Source: Haemophilus parainfluenzae ATCC 33392
GTDB lineage: Bacteria > Pseudomonadota > Gammaproteobacteria > Enterobacterales > Pasteurellaceae
Reading direction: 5' to 3'
Assembly: GCF_031191205.1 (NCBI RefSeq)
Contig: NZ_CP133470.1
Location: forward strand, 2,057,001-2,121,000
Length of the DNA stretch: 64,000 nucleotides
Shown here: positions 18,709 to 28,001 of the stretch, one piece after another
How positions within the stretch are numbered: the stretch's first letter is position 1
How the letters are laid out: each line of letters opens with the position of its first letter
Program-made: the position numbers and the translations under genes
Notes under the pieces: generated by a model
Database searches by the model: none
The model's input: the letters and a program-made list of their open reading frames with translations, nothing else
Told to the model about the DNA's origin: nothing

Positions 18709-20088
18709 TTATTTGTTTAATGCAGTAAGAATGTCATCAACACGTTCTTTTGCATCACCAAAGAGCATTTGAGTGTTTTCTTTGAAGAATAATGGGTTTT
18801 GAACGCCTGCGTATCCCACCGCCATAGAACGTTTGAATACGATAACGTTTTGTGCTTTCCATACTTCTAACACTGGCATACCTGCGATTGGGCTTTTTGG
18901 ATCTTCCATTGCAGCAGGGTTTACGGTGTCGTTTGCACCGATAACCAATACCACATCGGTATCTGCGAAATCATCATTGATTTCATCCATTTCAAGCACG
19001 ATGTCATAAGGCACTTTCGCTTCCGCTAAAAGTACATTCATATGACCTGGTAAACGACCTGCAACAGGGTGAATACCAAAACGCACGTTAATGCCACGCT
19101 CACGCAATTTCGCTGTAATTTCAGCCACTGGATATTGCGCTTGTGCTACCGCCATACCATATCCTGGAGTGATGATTACAGAGCTTGCATTTTTAAGTAA
19201 TTCAGCCACTTCTTCTGCAGTTGTTTCACGGTGTTCACCTTGTTCTTCATCAGAAGACACTTGAACATCATTACCAAAACCACCCGCAATAACGCTGATA
19301 AATGAGCGGTTCATCGCTTTACACATAATGTAAGAAAGAATCGCACCAGAAGAACCCACTAATGCACCGGTAACGATAAGCAAGTCATTGCTTAACATGA
19401 AACCCGCTGCAGCAGCCGCCCAACCAGAATAAGAGTTAAGCATTGAAACAACAACCGGCATATCCGCACCACCGATAGATGCCACTAAGTGCCAGCCGAA
19501 TGCAAGGGCAATCGCGGTCATGAGTAACACTGGGAAGATATTATCTGGGTTGTTTAAGAATGCCACCATCAAGAAAGCAGAAACCACTAATGCCGCTAAA
19601 TTTAATTTATGGCGATGTGGCAACATTAATGCTTTTGAATTGATTTTGCCGCTTAATTTACCGAATGCTACGATAGAACCCGTGAATGTTACCGCACCGA
19701 TGAAGATCCCTAAGAATACTTCAACGTTATGGATATTCATTAACACAGGATCTGTTTCGTGTGTTAAGCCGTAACTGTTAAAGCCTACGAGCACTGCTGC
19801 TAAACCTACAAAGCTGTGAAGGATCGCAACAAGTTCAGGCATTTCAGTCATTTCAACTTTTAATGCACGTTGAACACCAATCACGCCACCGATAATCATC
19901 GCAATGATGATCCATAATGTGCCTTCAGATTGCGGGCCGAAAATGGTTGCGACAAGGGCAATTGTCATACCGACAATACCATACCAACAACCGGCTTTTG
20001 CCGTTTCATGTTTAGAAAGACCGGCTAAGCTCATAATGAAAAGTAATGCAGCGATAATATAGGCTGCTTGTACTAAACCTTCAGACAT
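18709..20088 (-). CDS. pntB: NAD(P) transhydrogenase subunit beta
   Basis: Membrane-bound proton-translocating transhydrogenase, beta subunit (459 residues), which reduces NADP+ with NADH using the proton gradient. The first half has about nine membrane helices; the C-terminal domain III binds NADP(H), with [10 protein letters not shown] near 310 and [15 protein letters not shown] near 385. Ten bases downstream of pntA, so the two form an operon. Confidence 0.97.
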   Translation of the reverse strand: MSEGLVQAAYIIAALLFIMSLAGLSKHETAKAGCWYGIVGMTIALVATIFGPQSEGTLWIIIAMIIGGVIGVQRALKVEMTEMPELVAILHSFVGLAAVLVGFNSYGLTHETDPVLMNIHNVEVFLGIFIGAVTFTGSIVAFGKLSGKINSKALMLPHRHKLNLAALVVSAFLMVAFLNNPDNIFPVLLMTAIALAFGWHLVASIGGADMPVVVSMLNSYSGWAAAAAGFMLSNDLLIVTGALVGSSGAILSYIMCKAMNRSFISVIAGGFGNDVQVSSDEEQGEHRETTAEEVAELLKNASSVIITPGYGMAVAQAQYPVAEITAKLRERGINVRFGIHPVAGRLPGHMNVLLAEAKVPYDIVLEMDEINDDFADTDVVLVIGANDTVNPAAMEDPKSPIAGMPVLEVWKAQNVIVFKRSMAVGYAGVQNPLFFKENTQMLFGDAKERVDDILTALNK

Positions 20089-20098
20089 CGTCTTCTCC

Positions 20099-21640
20099 TT
20101 AACCTTTTCTAAACATCGCCAACATACGTTGAGTTACACGGAAACCACCAAAGATGTTGATGCTTGCCACCAAGATTGCCACAAAGGCTAATGCATCAAT
20201 AAAGAAGTTGCCTGTTGGCTGTCTAATTTGCAGTAATGCACCCACAATGATGATACCTGAAATCGCATTGGTTACCGCCATAAGTGGGGTGTGTAAAGCG
20301 TGGCTGACGTTCCAAACCACGTAGTAACCAACTACACAAGCCAATACGAATACGGTGAAGTGAGAAAGGAATGCTGCTGGCGCCACAGATGCAAGCCAGA
20401 GGAATAACACACCTACACCCGCCATCACACCGTATTTGATGCGAGGATCTGCTGGTTTTTCTTCCTCTTTTTTAACCGCACTTTGTGCCGCTTTCGCTTC
20501 TTGTTTTGGCTGTGCTGACACTTGGATTTGTGCTGGTGGAATTTCTTCCCCATCACGTACTACGGTCACTCCGCGTAACACCACATCTTCAAAATCGATA
20601 TTGATCTTACCGTCTTTTTCTTTACAAAGTAGTTTTAATAAATTAACTAAGTTTGTACCGTAAAGTTGGGAAGATTGTGTTGGTAAACGACTTGGGAAAT
20701 CGGTATAACCAATGATTTTCACTTGGTTTTCAGTGGTGACAACTTTACCTGCTTCAGTGTAAGCACAGTTACCACCTGTTGCTGCCGCTAAGTCCACCAC
20801 CACAGAACCTGGTTTCATGGAATCAACCATTTCTTTCGTGATCAAACGAGGGGCTGGTTTACCTGGAATCGCCGCGGTAGTAATAATGATATCCACTTCT
20901 TTGGCTTGTTCCGCATAAAGCTCCATCGCTCGACGGTTAAATTCTTCTGACATTACTTTCGCGTAACCATCGCCGCTACCGCCTTCTTCTTTGAAATCAA
21001 TTTCTAAGAAAGACGCGCCCATACTTTGTACTTGTTCTTTTACTTCTGGACGAGAGTCAAAAGCACGAACAATCGCACCAAGACTATTCGCAGCACCAAT
21101 CGCGGCTAGACCCGCTACACCAGCACCAATCACTAACACTTTTGCCGGTGGTACTTTACCTGCTGCAGTAATTTGTCCGGTGAAGAAACTACCAAATTCA
21201 TGAGCTGCTTCAATCACCGCACGATAACCAGAAATATTCGCCATAGAGCTTAATGCATCAAGCGCTTGCGCACGGGAAATACGTGGCACAGAATCCATCG
21301 CTAATACATTAATTTTTTTCGACGTGAGTTTTTTCATTAAATCCGGATTTTGTGCGCGCCAAATGAAGCTCACAAGTGTTGCACCTTCCTTCATTTGATC
21401 AATTTCTGCATCCGTTGGTGGATTCACTTTAAAAATCACATCCGAATGCCACACTTCTGAACTTGAGCCAATTTTTGCGCCGGCGTCGATAAATGCTTGG
21501 TCTTCAAAACTTGCTTTGAATCCCGCATCATGTTCTACGATGACGTCAAAGCCCAGTTTTAAGATCTGCTGAACCGTTTTTGGCGTTGCCGCCACACGAT
21601 TTTCGCTCTCAAGCAGTTCTCTAGGTACACCAATTAACAT
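20099..21640 (-). CDS. pntA: NAD(P) transhydrogenase subunit alpha
   Basis: Alpha subunit (513 residues) with the NAD(H)-binding domain I and four C-terminal membrane helices. The Rossmann motif [18 protein letters not shown] is near residues 172-189, and [10 protein letters not shown] follows. A linker rich in Lys/Glu/Ala (about 375-400) joins it to the helices, as in E. coli. Its leader carries a perfect CRP palindrome (21782-21797). Confidence 0.97.
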   Translation of the reverse strand: MLIGVPRELLESENRVAATPKTVQQILKLGFDVIVEHDAGFKASFEDQAFIDAGAKIGSSSEVWHSDVIFKVNPPTDAEIDQMKEGATLVSFIWRAQNPDLMKKLTSKKINVLAMDSVPRISRAQALDALSSMANISGYRAVIEAAHEFGSFFTGQITAAGKVPPAKVLVIGAGVAGLAAIGAANSLGAIVRAFDSRPEVKEQVQSMGASFLEIDFKEEGGSGDGYAKVMSEEFNRRAMELYAEQAKEVDIIITTAAIPGKPAPRLITKEMVDSMKPGSVVVDLAAATGGNCAYTEAGKVVTTENQVKIIGYTDFPSRLPTQSSQLYGTNLVNLLKLLCKEKDGKINIDFEDVVLRGVTVVRDGEEIPPAQIQVSAQPKQEAKAAQSAVKKEEEKPADPRIKYGVMAGVGVLFLWLASVAPAAFLSHFTVFVLACVVGYYVVWNVSHALHTPLMAVTNAISGIIIVGALLQIRQPTGNFFIDALAFVAILVASINIFGGFRVTQRMLAMFRKG

Positions 21641-21781
21641 AAATGTTTCCCTCTGGTTGATGAAATTTCAGACAAACTCACGCCTGTCCCTGTCTCTTAA
21701 ATGACAAAAAGTCATGCGACAGTAAATGTATCACTTATTACGGTTATTTGGGGAATTTTTTTAACTGGTTTTACAAGATAT

Positions 21782-21797
21782 TGTGATAGGGATCACA
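21782..21797 (-). promoter_or_regulatory. CRP-binding site upstream of pntAB
   Basis: TGTGATAGGGATCACA is a perfect TGTGA-N6-TCACA palindrome. If the -10 TAATAA at 21736-21741 is used, the site is centred near -60, the position for class I activation. The match is direct; activation is inference. Confidence 0.65.
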
Positions 21798-21909
21798 AAA
21801 GTGTTGATATGAAAATGTCGTATGCAGAATTGCTCACTTAACCCAATGATTATTCCTGAGAAAGCGATTAATAAAAATAATGGAAAAATTGACCGCACTT
21901 AAATTAAAA

Positions 21910-21942
21910 GGATAAAAAAGCCCGATATGATTTATCGGGCTC
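21910..21942 (-). terminator. Terminator after tldD
   Basis: Stem AGCCCGATA / TATCGGGCT around 21918-21940 with a short loop; on the minus strand TTTTTTA follows. Confidence 0.85.
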
Positions 21943-21947
21943 TATGT

Positions 21948-23396
21948 TTAATTTGTACCACCAACGGTGATTTCATCAATTTTCAAGGCTGGCTGACCAA
22001 CGCCGACCGGTACGCTTTGGCCATCTTTGCCGCATACACCAATACCAAGATCTAAATCGGTTTTATCTGCGACCATGGAAACTTTTTGCATCACATCGAT
22101 ACCGCTACCAATCAACGTTGCACCTTTAACGGGTTTCGTGATTTTACCTTTTTCAATGAGATAAGCTTCAGAAGTTGAGAACACAAATTTACCTGAGGTA
22201 ATATCCACTTGCCCACCACCAAAGTGCGGTGCATAAATACCGCGATCCACAGAAGCAATTAAATCGTCAAATTTGCTTTGCCCCGCTAACATATAGGTAT
22301 TCGTCATTCGAGGCATTGGTAAATGCGCATAAGATTCACGACGGCCATTCCCCGTTGGTTTCACGCCCATTAATCGTGCATTGAGTTTATCTTGCATGTA
22401 GCCTTGCAAAATTCCATCTTTGATTAAAACGTTACACTGACTTGGTACACCTTCATCATCAATGGTTAAAGAACCACGGCGGTTTTGTAATGTACCGTCA
22501 TCCACAATCGTACATAATGGCGACGTCACTAACTCACCAATTTTACCCGTAAATAAGGAACTTTCTTTACGGTTGAAATCCCCTTCTAAACCGTGTCCTA
22601 CTGCTTCATGAAGCAACACACCGGGCCAGCCGGCTCCCAATACCACCGGCATTAATCCTGCTGGTGCCGCGACTGCACTTAGATTCACAAGAGCTTGACG
22701 AACGGCTTCTTTTGCAAAATTAACGGCACGAATATCCCCATTTACTACTTCAAAGAACCAATCTAAGCCAAAGCGTCCACCTGAACCACAACTACCCCGC
22801 TCACGTTTACCATCTTCTTCCACGAGAACCGAAATGGATAAACGCACAAGCGGGCGAATATCTGCGGCAAGTGTACCATCTGTTGCGACCACTAATACTT
22901 CTTCATAAATTGAACTTAATGCAGCTGAGACACGAGTGACACGAGGATCTTCAGCTCGAGCCGTGCGATCCACGAGGTGCAATAACTCGATCTTTTTCTC
23001 TTTGCTTAAACTTTCTAACGGATTAATCGCCGCATAACGCTGAACTGCATTCACCGCATTAAATGCTTGAGGCGAAATTAAATTGCCTTCTTTAATTTGT
23101 GCGATACCTTTTACGGCCTCGGCACATTGTTGTAATGACGCTAAATTGATTTGGTCAGAATACGCAAAGCCTGTTTTCTCGCCAGAAACTGCGCGTACAC
23201 CAACACCGCGATCAATATGAAAGCCACCTTCTTTAATAATACTATCTTCTAATACCCAGCTTTCATCTTGGCTTAATTGAAAATAAAGATCTGCATAATC
23301 AATATGACGATGTGACATCACATCAAAAATATTAAGCAATGATTGATGAGATAAATTGCTTGGTACAAGTAAGGTATCTGAAACCTGTTTTAACAT
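21948..23396 (-). CDS. tldD: Metalloprotease TldD
   Basis: TldD, with TldE/PmbA, forms a zinc protease that cleaves unfolded small peptides (microcin B17 maturation and CcdA degradation in E. coli). The zinc motif HEAVGH is at residues 263-268 of the chosen form. Length 482 equals the E. coli protein. I start at ATG 23396, which has CGGAGAAC upstream, rather than an in-frame TTG seven codons earlier. No pmbA is in the window. Confidence 0.95.
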   Translation of the reverse strand: MLKQVSDTLLVPSNLSHQSLLNIFDVMSHRHIDYADLYFQLSQDESWVLEDSIIKEGGFHIDRGVGVRAVSGEKTGFAYSDQINLASLQQCAEAVKGIAQIKEGNLISPQAFNAVNAVQRYAAINPLESLSKEKKIELLHLVDRTARAEDPRVTRVSAALSSIYEEVLVVATDGTLAADIRPLVRLSISVLVEEDGKRERGSCGSGGRFGLDWFFEVVNGDIRAVNFAKEAVRQALVNLSAVAAPAGLMPVVLGAGWPGVLLHEAVGHGLEGDFNRKESSLFTGKIGELVTSPLCTIVDDGTLQNRRGSLTIDDEGVPSQCNVLIKDGILQGYMQDKLNARLMGVKPTGNGRRESYAHLPMPRMTNTYMLAGQSKFDDLIASVDRGIYAPHFGGGQVDITSGKFVFSTSEAYLIEKGKITKPVKGATLIGSGIDVMQKVSMVADKTDLDLGIGVCGKDGQSVPVGVGQPALKIDEITVGGTN

Positions 23397-23462
23397 TTGT
23401 TCTCCGAAATTAATCAAATTCTGTTTTCATCCCTCTTACTAAAGAGGGCTATTTCTTAAAAA

Positions 23463-24311
23463 TTAGTTTAAATTATCCAATCCAAATTGGTATAAGGCAT
23501 TTTTCTTATAACCATAAAGTTCTGCCACAATCGCCGCGGCTTTTTTTAAAGGCAATTCTTTGGCAATCAAGGTGAGCGCTTTAATTGCTTGTGGTGCAAA
23601 TTCGTCACTATCTTCTGATTTTGGTTTACCTTCCACGATTAACACCATCTCACCTTTCGTGCGATTCGGATCTTCACTCAACCATTGACGAAGATCACTT
23701 AATTTATCTCCTGCAATCGTTTCCCATGTTTTTGTAATTTCACGTGCAAGTACGACATAACGATCACCCCCTAATACATCTTGCATATCAGCAAGGGTAT
23801 CTAAAATGCGGTGAGTTGATTCATAGAAGATTAAAGTGCGGTCTTCTTCCGCAACGTTTTCTAACTTATCCTTACGAGCCTTGGTTTTCGCAGGTAAAAA
23901 CCCTTCAAAGCAAAAACGATCAGAGGCGATGCCCGATGCACATAATGCCGTAATTGCCGCACAAGCACCGGGTAATGGCACTACTTTAATACCTGCCTCA
24001 CGACATTGACGCACTAAATGAAAACCTGGATCGCTAATTAAAGGGGTTCCCGCATCTGAAATTAAAGCAATATTGGTGCCTTGTTTTAGCTTTTCTACCA
24101 ATAAATGGGCTTTTTCTTGTTCATTGTGATCATGTAAGGCGAAAAAAGGCTTTTTAATGCCATAATGACTGAGCAATAAACCACTGTGGCGCGTGTCTTC
24201 CGCAGCAATTAAATCTACATGCGAAAAGGTCTCTAAAGCACGTTGTGTAATATCTTGTAAATTCCCGATTGGCGTAGCGACAATATATAAAATTCCGGTT
24301 AAATCATTCAT
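23463..24311 (-). CDS. rsmI: 16S rRNA (cytidine(1402)-2'-O)-methyltransferase
   Basis: RsmI methylates the ribose of C1402 in the decoding centre of 16S rRNA. The tetrapyrrole-methylase fold is clear: [15 protein letters not shown] near residues 12-26, AAEDTRHSG near 37, [13 protein letters not shown] near 83-95. 282 residues is the normal length. It is divergent from lpoA, the conserved arrangement in gamma-proteobacteria. Confidence 0.96.
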   Translation of the reverse strand: MNDLTGILYIVATPIGNLQDITQRALETFSHVDLIAAEDTRHSGLLLSHYGIKKPFFALHDHNEQEKAHLLVEKLKQGTNIALISDAGTPLISDPGFHLVRQCREAGIKVVPLPGACAAITALCASGIASDRFCFEGFLPAKTKARKDKLENVAEEDRTLIFYESTHRILDTLADMQDVLGGDRYVVLAREITKTWETIAGDKLSDLRQWLSEDPNRTKGEMVLIVEGKPKSEDSDEFAPQAIKALTLIAKELPLKKAAAIVAELYGYKKNALYQFGLDNLN

Positions 24312-24380
24312 TTTTGTTTGCTTTTACATTGTGAGATAAGTAAGATCGCCCATTATTGATTTATTCATTATGGAGCGAAT

Positions 24381-26102
24381 ATGTCTATTCTATTACAAGG
24401 TGGTCGTTTTAAAAAACGTTTAATGCCGATTTTATTGTCTGTTGCGTTAGCAGGTTGTTCTAACTTATTTGGCAGCAGCTTTACCCAAACATTACAGCGT
24501 GATGCCAATGCGAGCTCTGAATTTTATATGAACAAATTAGGGCAAACACAGGATAAAGAAGATCAACAAACTTACAAACTCTTAGCGGCGCGTGTATTAA
24601 TTTCTGAAAATAAAGTACCCCAAGCGGAAGAGCTATTAACGGAGTTAGTTGACTTAAACGAAGCACAACAATTAGATCGTACGTTAATTGAAGCCCACAT
24701 CGCCGCAGCAAAAGGCAATAATGATGTTGCTGAAGGTAAATTGCGTGCACTCGATCTGACTAAATTAAGTCCATCACAAAAATCTCGTTATTACGAAACC
24801 TTTGCTCAAACAGCAGAAAATCGTAAAGATGTGATTGAAGCGGTGAAAGCGCGTATTAAAATGGATGAGAGCTTAACAGACATGCAACGTCGTAAAGATA
24901 ATGTTGATAAAACGTGGTCGTTACTCCGTTCTGCGAATACTGCTGTCATCAATAATGCCTCTGATGAAGGTAGCGTGGCATTAGGCGGTTGGCTCACCCT
25001 AATTAAAGCTTATAATGACAACATCCGTCAGCCGGTACAATTAAGCCAAGCATTACAAAGCTGGAAATCAGCTTATCCAAATCACGTTGCGGCAACCTTT
25101 TTCCCTAAAGAGCTAGAAAGCTTGTTGAATTTCCAACAAACGAATTTAGCTCAAATTGGTTTAGTTTTACCTTTAAGCGGCGATGGCCAAATCTTAGGTA
25201 CAACGATTCAATCAGGTTTCAATGATGCAAAAGGTGACTCAACCATTCCAGTACAAGTGTTTGACTCATCGACCACCCCGATTAATGACATTATTGCACA
25301 GGCAAAAGCATCGGGTATTAAAGCGTTAGTAGGTCCATTACTTAAACAAAACGTCGATGCCATCATTGCGAATCCAAGTGCAGTACAAGGCATGGACGTG
25401 CTCACATTAAACGCAACAGCAAATACTCAAGCAATTAAACAAGTCTGTTATTACGGTTTATCTCCAGAAGATGAAGCAGAGTCTGCGGCGAACAAAATGT
25501 GGAAAGATGGTATTCGCAATCCAATCGTTGCAATGCCGCAAAATGATTTAGGACAACGTGTTGGTAATGCGTTCAACGTACGTTGGCAACGTTTAGCGGG
25601 TACAGATGCGAATATTCGCTACTATAACTTACCGGCTGATATTACCTACTTCTTCCAAGGTGCACCACAAGATACAAGTGCGCTTTATGTCATCTCTTCA
25701 CCAGATGAATTGGCTGAAATCAAAGGTTATTTAGATACCAGCAATCCGAATGTCCGTATTTATGCAAGCTCTCGTTCTAACGCAGCAAGCAATACACCAG
25801 AATACTATGCGAAAATGAATGGCGTCCAATTTAGTGATATTCCATTCTTTAAACAAAACGATTCTTCACAATATCAAAAAGTGGCAGGCTCAACCGGTGG
25901 TGAATTCCAATTAATGCGTTTATATGCAATGGGTGCTGATGCTTGGTTGCTCATCAACCACTTTAATGAATTACGCCAAGTACCAGGTTACACCTTAAGC
26001 GGTTTAACCGGTCAGCTTAGCGCGGATTCAAACTGTGATGTGGATCGCGATATGACATGGTATCAAGTACAAGATGGTAACGTGGTAGCGGTTGCGAACT
26101 AA
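24381..26102 (+). CDS. lpoA: Penicillin-binding-protein activator lipoprotein
   Basis: LpoA is an outer-membrane lipoprotein that reaches through the periplasm and activates PBP1a. The lipobox LAGC puts the lipidated Cys at 26. An N-terminal TPR-like helical domain (about 30-250) is followed by a periplasmic-binding-protein fold domain (about 255-570). 573 residues matches H. influenzae LpoA, an essential protein in that species as I recall. First gene of lpoA-yraN-diaA-dolP. Confidence 0.96.
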   Translation: MSILLQGGRFKKRLMPILLSVALAGCSNLFGSSFTQTLQRDANASSEFYMNKLGQTQDKEDQQTYKLLAARVLISENKVPQAEELLTELVDLNEAQQLDRTLIEAHIAAAKGNNDVAEGKLRALDLTKLSPSQKSRYYETFAQTAENRKDVIEAVKARIKMDESLTDMQRRKDNVDKTWSLLRSANTAVINNASDEGSVALGGWLTLIKAYNDNIRQPVQLSQALQSWKSAYPNHVAATFFPKELESLLNFQQTNLAQIGLVLPLSGDGQILGTTIQSGFNDAKGDSTIPVQVFDSSTTPINDIIAQAKASGIKALVGPLLKQNVDAIIANPSAVQGMDVLTLNATANTQAIKQVCYYGLSPEDEAESAANKMWKDGIRNPIVAMPQNDLGQRVGNAFNVRWQRLAGTDANIRYYNLPADITYFFQGAPQDTSALYVISSPDELAEIKGYLDTSNPNVRIYASSRSNAASNTPEYYAKMNGVQFSDIPFFKQNDSSQYQKVAGSTGGEFQLMRLYAMGADAWLLINHFNELRQVPGYTLSGLTGQLSADSNCDVDRDMTWYQVQDGNVVAVAN

Positions 26103-26105
26103 TCC

Positions 26106-26465
26106 ATGTTTTCATTAAAACGTCAACAAGGGGCGGGCTTTGAACATCAAGCCCGCCTTTTCTTAGAGTCTAAAGGTCTCAAATTCATCGCGGCGAATCA
26201 ACATTTCAAATGCGGTGAATTAGATCTCGTTATGCAAGACGGACAAACTATTGTGTTTGTTGAAGTTCGTCAACGCTCCAGCTCAGCATTTGGATCCGCC
26301 GTTGAAAGTGTGGATTGGCAAAAGCAACAAAAATGGCTGAATGCCGCAAATTTATGGCTTGCTAAACGCAACCTAAGCCTCGAAGATGCAGATTGTCGTT
26401 TTGATCTTATCGCCTTTGGAAAAACCGCCAGTGATATCCAATGGATTCCTAATTTTCTCGATTAA
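26106..26465 (+). CDS. yraN: UPF0102 nuclease-like protein YraN
   Basis: A 119-residue protein of the UPF0102 family with a Holliday-junction-resolvase-like nuclease fold: [11 protein letters not shown] at 11-21, [10 protein letters not shown] near 38-47, and FVEVRQRSS near 52-60, where the catalytic-type Glu-x-Asp and Glu-x-Arg/Gln pattern sits. Real activity in the family is little known. It begins three bases after the lpoA stop. Confidence 0.93.
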   Translation: MFSLKRQQGAGFEHQARLFLESKGLKFIAANQHFKCGELDLVMQDGQTIVFVEVRQRSSSAFGSAVESVDWQKQQKWLNAANLWLAKRNLSLEDADCRFDLIAFGKTASDIQWIPNFLD

Positions 26466-26477
26466 CCTTTTCCGATT

Positions 26478-27062
26478 ATGTTACAAAAAGTTAAAGATAT
26501 TTATAGCGAAAGTATTCAGATTCAAATCTCTGCTTCAAGTTTATTATCAGAAAATATTGCCACTGCCACACAAATGGTGATGCAATGTTTGTTAAGTGGT
26601 CATAAAGTGATTGCCTGTGGCGTCGCTCGCTCTTACGCGAATGCCCAATTTTTAGTATCAAACTTGCTTAATCGTTACGATTTTGAGCGCCCTAGTCTAC
26701 CATCCGTAAATCTTAACCTTGAAAGTGCGGTCGGTTCTTCACTGGTTTTTGATCAACCTATCGATCAACTGTATCAACATCAATTTAACGCTATCGCAAA
26801 ACCTGGCGATTTATTGATAGCCTTTGCGCCTCTTGGAACAGAAAAAGCAGTGCTAAATACGATTGCTAATGCCGTCAACAAAGAAATTCAGGTCATTGCC
26901 TTAACCGGTGCAAACAATGATGCGATTCAAGGTGTGTTAGCTGAAGCGGATCTAGAAATCTCTATTCCTGCCACCAAAGAAACGCGTATCTTAGAAAATC
27001 ATTTATTCGTCATTAATGCACTTTGTGAGCTTGTTGATAGCACACTTTTCCCAAGAGCTTGA
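26478..27062 (+). CDS. diaA: DnaA initiator-associating protein (SIS domain)
   Basis: A 194-residue SIS-domain protein related to phosphoheptose isomerases. In E. coli, DiaA is a tetramer that binds DnaA and promotes initiation at oriC. Its YANAQFLVSNLLNRYDFERPSLP region aligns well with DiaA. The sugar-phosphate site is only partly kept (CGVARS where others have CGNGTS), in line with a non-enzymatic role. An uptake signal is within the gene at 26723. Twelve bases separate it from yraN. Confidence 0.9.
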   Translation: MLQKVKDIYSESIQIQISASSLLSENIATATQMVMQCLLSGHKVIACGVARSYANAQFLVSNLLNRYDFERPSLPSVNLNLESAVGSSLVFDQPIDQLYQHQFNAIAKPGDLLIAFAPLGTEKAVLNTIANAVNKEIQVIALTGANNDAIQGVLAEADLEISIPATKETRILENHLFVINALCELVDSTLFPRA

Positions 27063-27145
27063 CATTAAAGGATTTTCCAACCAAACTATTTCTAAAATTA
27101 ATTGACTAATAGTTGACTCACTCATTTATGAAAAGGAGATTAATA

Positions 27146-27727
27146 ATGAAATTAACCCCATTAAAAAAATTAGCTTTCGTGCTCGGGGCATCCATTATGT
27201 TACAAGGCTGTGTGGCTGCTGTACTAGGTGGCGCCGCTGCGGGAGCAAAAATTGCAACAGATCCTCGCACAATGGGGACGCAAGTCGATGATGAAACATT
27301 AGAAGTAAAAGTCGAAAATGCATTAGATAAAGATGCACAGATTAAATCTGAAGGTCGTGTACATGCCGTTTCCTATAGTGGTCGCGTATTATTAATTGGT
27401 CAACTTCCGAATGAAAGTGTAAAAGAAACTGCAACCAGCCTTGCAAAAGGCGTAGAAGGTGTAAGTGATGTTTATAACGAATTACGCGTAGGCAATAAAA
27501 TTAACTTTGGTCAAATTACCAAAGACAGCTGGATTACCACACAAATTAAATCGAAGCTTTTTGTTGGTGACAATGTAAAAGCAACGGATGTAAAAGTGAT
27601 CACTGAAAATGGTGAAGTATTCTTACTTGGAAACGTTACTCAATCACAAGGTAACTCAGCCGCAGAAATTGCAAGTAAAGTTTCTGGTGTTCAAAAAGTC
27701 GTCAAAGTATTTAAATACTTGAATTAA
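27146..27727 (+). CDS. dolP: Outer-membrane lipoprotein with two BON domains
   Basis: DolP (YraP) binds anionic phospholipid at the division site and keeps the outer membrane intact. Signal peptide and lipobox (LQGC) precede a Ala/Gly-rich linker and two BON domains (about residues 45-110 and 125-190). I start at ATG 27146, which has AAAGGAGA upstream; an upstream in-frame ATG at 27113 would add a basic stretch before the signal. 193 residues is typical. Last gene of the operon, closed by a strong terminator. Confidence 0.94.
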   Translation: MKLTPLKKLAFVLGASIMLQGCVAAVLGGAAAGAKIATDPRTMGTQVDDETLEVKVENALDKDAQIKSEGRVHAVSYSGRVLLIGQLPNESVKETATSLAKGVEGVSDVYNELRVGNKINFGQITKDSWITTQIKSKLFVGDNVKATDVKVITENGEVFLLGNVTQSQGNSAAEIASKVSGVQKVVKVFKYLN

Positions 27728-27745
27728 TTAAATTTTCGAACGTTG

Positions 27746-27788
27746 AAGTGCGGTCAAAAATCATCTCGTTTTTGACCGCACTTTTTTC
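27746..27788 (+). terminator. Long uptake-signal-pair terminator after dolP
   Basis: A perfect 15-bp stem from the uptake signal and its complement (27746-27760 and 27769-27783) around an 8-base loop, followed by TTTT. One of the strongest such elements in the window. Confidence 0.92.
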
Positions 27789-27917
27789 TTTACAAAAATT
27801 TACAAAAAAGATCCCGCCTAAAAAAACATCACTTCAAAGATAAGTTATTTATTTTAAATGACTTATCTTTTGTCAATAATCTAAGTAAAAAATTTACTGC
27901 TTGAATTCAATTTTAAA

Positions 27918-27965
27918 ACACTCTATCTTGTGCAGCGTCATTTTCCATAACACTATATCTTGTGT
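27918..27965 (+). promoter_or_regulatory. Paired NrdR boxes upstream of nrdA
   Basis: Two 16-bp sites, ACACTCTATCTTGTGC (27918-27933) and ACACTATATCTTGTGT (27950-27965), start exactly 32 bp apart, about three helical turns. Both match the NrdR consensus (ACACWATATATTGTGT-like). NrdR is the ATP/dATP-sensing repressor of ribonucleotide reductase genes. They lie 37 bp before the nrdA start. Confidence 0.85.
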
Positions 27966-28001
27966 TTTATTCAATTCATTTCTCTAGTAGGTTTATCTTC
28001 C

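Larger units (their letters stand above)
21641..21947. other. 307-bp spacer pntA / tldD
   Basis: It contains the pntA leader and promoter, a CRP site, an isolated uptake signal (ACCGCACTT at 21893-21901) and the tldD terminator. A -10 candidate for pntA on the minus strand is TAATAA (21736-21741). I see no gene. Confidence 0.6.
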
